Assembly (NCBI GenBank): GCA_965227145.1
Contig: OZ245730.1
Location: 6,014,001 to 6,078,000, forward strand
DNA from: JACKAQ01 sp965227145
GTDB taxonomy: Bacteria; Calditrichota; Calditrichia; RBG-13-44-9; J075
DNA: 64,000 nt
Reading direction: 5' to 3'
This document shows, in pieces, positions 62,677-64,000 of this stretch (the stretch's first letter is position 1; the number at the start of each line of letters is the position of its first letter). The translations under genes were made by a program, and so were the position numbers. The notes under the pieces were generated by a model, which saw nothing but the letters and a program-made list of their open reading frames with translations, ran no database searches and had not been told where the DNA came from.

Positions 62677-64000
62677 TTAAAACGCTTCAAATGATTCCGA
62701 GTGACGTTTCGTTGCTTTACGTTGCTGCACCTGTTTTTCAGAATTTGAAGATTTACTGTTGCGTTGTACAAAAACATCCTGGTTTAGGTTGAACCGTTTT
62801 AACAGGTTTTGCAATTCATTGGTCATGTTGCTTAATTCATTAATGGATAAAGCAATATGCGATGCGCCATCCGCTGCCTGCGAAGATACGCTGGAAATGG
62901 TATCGATATTTTTTGCAATTTCCTCGCTGGTGGTGCTTTGCTGCTCGCTGGCAGTGGCTATTTGATTGATGTAATCGCCAATGGTTTGGGCGCTGTCCAC
63001 AATTTCGTTTAGTGCTTGCCCGGCGGCATCCGCCAGGTGAATGCCCTGGGCAACGGTTTCGTTGCCGCGTTTCATTGCTTCAACAGCTTCCTGCGTTTCT
63101 TTTTGGATGGTCAGGATCATCACCGAAATTTTTTCGGTTGCCTGCGTGGTGCGTTCCGCCAATTTACGAACTTCGTCCGCAACTACGGCAAAACCGCGTC
63201 CCTGTTCGCCGGCGCGCGCTGCTTCGATGGCCGCGTTTAGCGCCAGCAGGTTGGTTTGATCGGCAATATCTTCAATCACGGATACGATTTCGCCGATCTC
63301 CGAGCTGGATTCACCCAATCGCTGAACGGTTTGGGCGGAATTTTTGACAACCTGGGCAATCACCCGAATATTTTCAACCGTTTGCTGAACGACCCGACCG
63401 CCTTCTTCGGCGATTTTTCCGTTTTGGGCAGCGGCATTTGCAGCCTGCGTGGCATTTGCGGCGCTGCTGATGCTGGATCTCGCCATTTCCTCTACTGCTG
63501 CGGCAACTTCGTTGGCATGTGCCGATTGCTGCCGTGCGCTACTGGCAAGGCTGTTGGTGCTGGTCGATATTTCTGATGTGGAATCTGCAACGATGTATGC
63601 GGTATCCACAGATTTTTGGAGTGTCTCTTTGATTGAATGAATAAATTTGTCGAATGCCCGGATGAGCGTTCCCATTTCGTTGGAATAGGGATAATTCAGG
63701 CTCGTATTCAAATCTGCCTGATGAACCTGTTCGGTAATGAGTGCTAACGGGCTCAGCACCAGTTTGTTAAAAAATAGCAACCCGATGATACTCGCAATAA
63801 TGACGCAACCCAACAATCCAAACAATATCAACCGTTTGGTGGCGAGCGCGTTTTTATTGTCGCTGAAAAACAGTTCTGTCAGTGCGTCGGATTGCCGGAT
63901 CAGCTCGTGGCTGTATTGTTGAATAACTTCCATCGCGCTAAGGCTGGCTTGTTGCGATGCCGCTGTTGTGTCCGGCGCATGTAATCTGGAAAGGTGCGTT
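62677..64000 (-). CDS. Methyl-accepting chemotaxis protein, 5' end outside window
   Basis: The frame is open through the right edge at 64000, so the N-terminal sensor is only partly seen. A membrane helix (about 63780-63840) is followed by a HAMP linker (PLALITEQVHQADLN) and a long coiled-coil cytoplasmic domain. The hairpin tip GRGFAVVADEVRKLAER lies near 63200, and the protein-binding region NLLALNAAIEAARAGE precedes it. The repeated AAAVEEMARSS segment resembles adaptation sites. It is upstream of the HEAT-cheR-cheY-cheA unit. The C-terminus is Lys/Arg/Ser-rich and ends ATKRHSESFEAF. Confidence 0.94.
   Translation of the reverse strand, partial: THLSRLHAPDTTAASQQASLSAMEVIQQYSHELIRQSDALTELFFSDNKNALATKRLILFGLLGCVIIASIIGLLFFNKLVLSPLALITEQVHQADLNTSLNYPYSNEMGTLIRAFDKFIHSIKETLQKSVDTAYIVADSTSEISTSTNSLASSARQQSAHANEVAAAVEEMARSSISSAANATQAANAAAQNGKIAEEGGRVVQQTVENIRVIAQVVKNSAQTVQRLGESSSEIGEIVSVIEDIADQTNLLALNAAIEAARAGEQGRGFAVVADEVRKLAERTTQATEKISVMILTIQKETQEAVEAMKRGNETVAQGIHLADAAGQALNEIVDSAQTIGDYINQIATASEQQSTTSEEIAKNIDTISSVSSQAADGASHIALSINELSNMTNELQNLLKRFNLNQDVFVQRNSKSSNSEKQVQQRKATKRHSESFEAF

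Noticed and set aside
1..64000. rRNA, tRNA, CRISPR array, insertion sequence or prophage
   Set aside because: None could be recognised by eye on either strand; short repeats found are tandem or hairpin types only. A tRNA scan or transposase search would be decisive.

Overview
The window looks like chromosomal DNA of a Gram-negative bacterium of the FCB superphylum, most likely a lineage such as Calditrichota/KSB1 or Ignavibacteria. This is an inference from gene content. The main signs are two secreted proteins ending in a type IX secretion (Por) sorting domain with the NxPNPFNPxT...KMILLK pattern, a SusC/SusD pair, a second TonB receptor with a carboxypeptidase-D-like N-terminal domain, PorV/FadL-like barrels, a Kdo transferase, and N-terminal signal peptides ending in FAQ/SAQ. 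I found no rRNA, tRNA, CRISPR array, transposase or phage gene.

Layout. 1-3.8 kb: minus-strand tetR, tolC-like and hlyD-like genes, followed by a dTMP-kinase-like gene cut by the left edge. 3.9-6.1 kb: two outer-membrane barrel genes and a 58-bp tandem repeat array. 6.1-12.6 kb: an RsbU-like PP2C phosphatase and a SusD/SusC pair. 13.2-16.6 kb: a glycosyltransferase, a glucuronyl C5-epimerase-like protein and a type IX cargo protein. 17-25.9 kb: housekeeping genes, namely an FmdB-like zinc ribbon, icd, a methyltransferase-ftsE-ftsX-CYTH run, a GH13 amylase, cinA and a DUF2225 protein. 25.9-33.9 kb: a barrel protein, ssb, glycyl-tRNA synthetase, recO, the ATGA-coupled chain nuclease-like/rsmA/mgtE, and fabF. 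34-43.9 kb: a large type IX cargo protein, a DPP-IV-like peptidase, and a TonB receptor followed by a membrane-anchored AraC regulator. 44.2-48 kb: waaA, a LysM protein, a FadL-like barrel and a VapC-type toxin-antitoxin pair. 48-52.2 kb: an ECF sigma factor with a toast-rack-like secreted protein and a helix-hairpin-helix/barrel fusion. 52.4-54.5 kb: two tandem DUF4412-like paralogues.

54.6-64 kb is a chemotaxis cluster, all on the minus strand: receptor (cut by the right edge), HEAT-repeat protein, cheR (apparently frameshifted), two CheY-like receivers, a CheZ-like phosphatase, cheA and cheB. It has the most unusual features of the window. CheA carries two tandem, nearly unbroken copies of its Hpt module. 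The CheZ-like protein ends in three copies of a short acidic motif that resembles the CheY-binding peptide of E. coli CheZ and the N-terminus of FliM. A HEAT protein sits between receptor and methyltransferase. No CheW or flagellar gene is seen here.

Many starts were moved inward from the longest reading frame because a clear Shine-Dalgarno sequence marks them, including several TTG starts (amylase, PP2C phosphatase, TonB receptor, FadL-like barrel). Strong hairpin terminators with T-runs mark many transcription unit ends.
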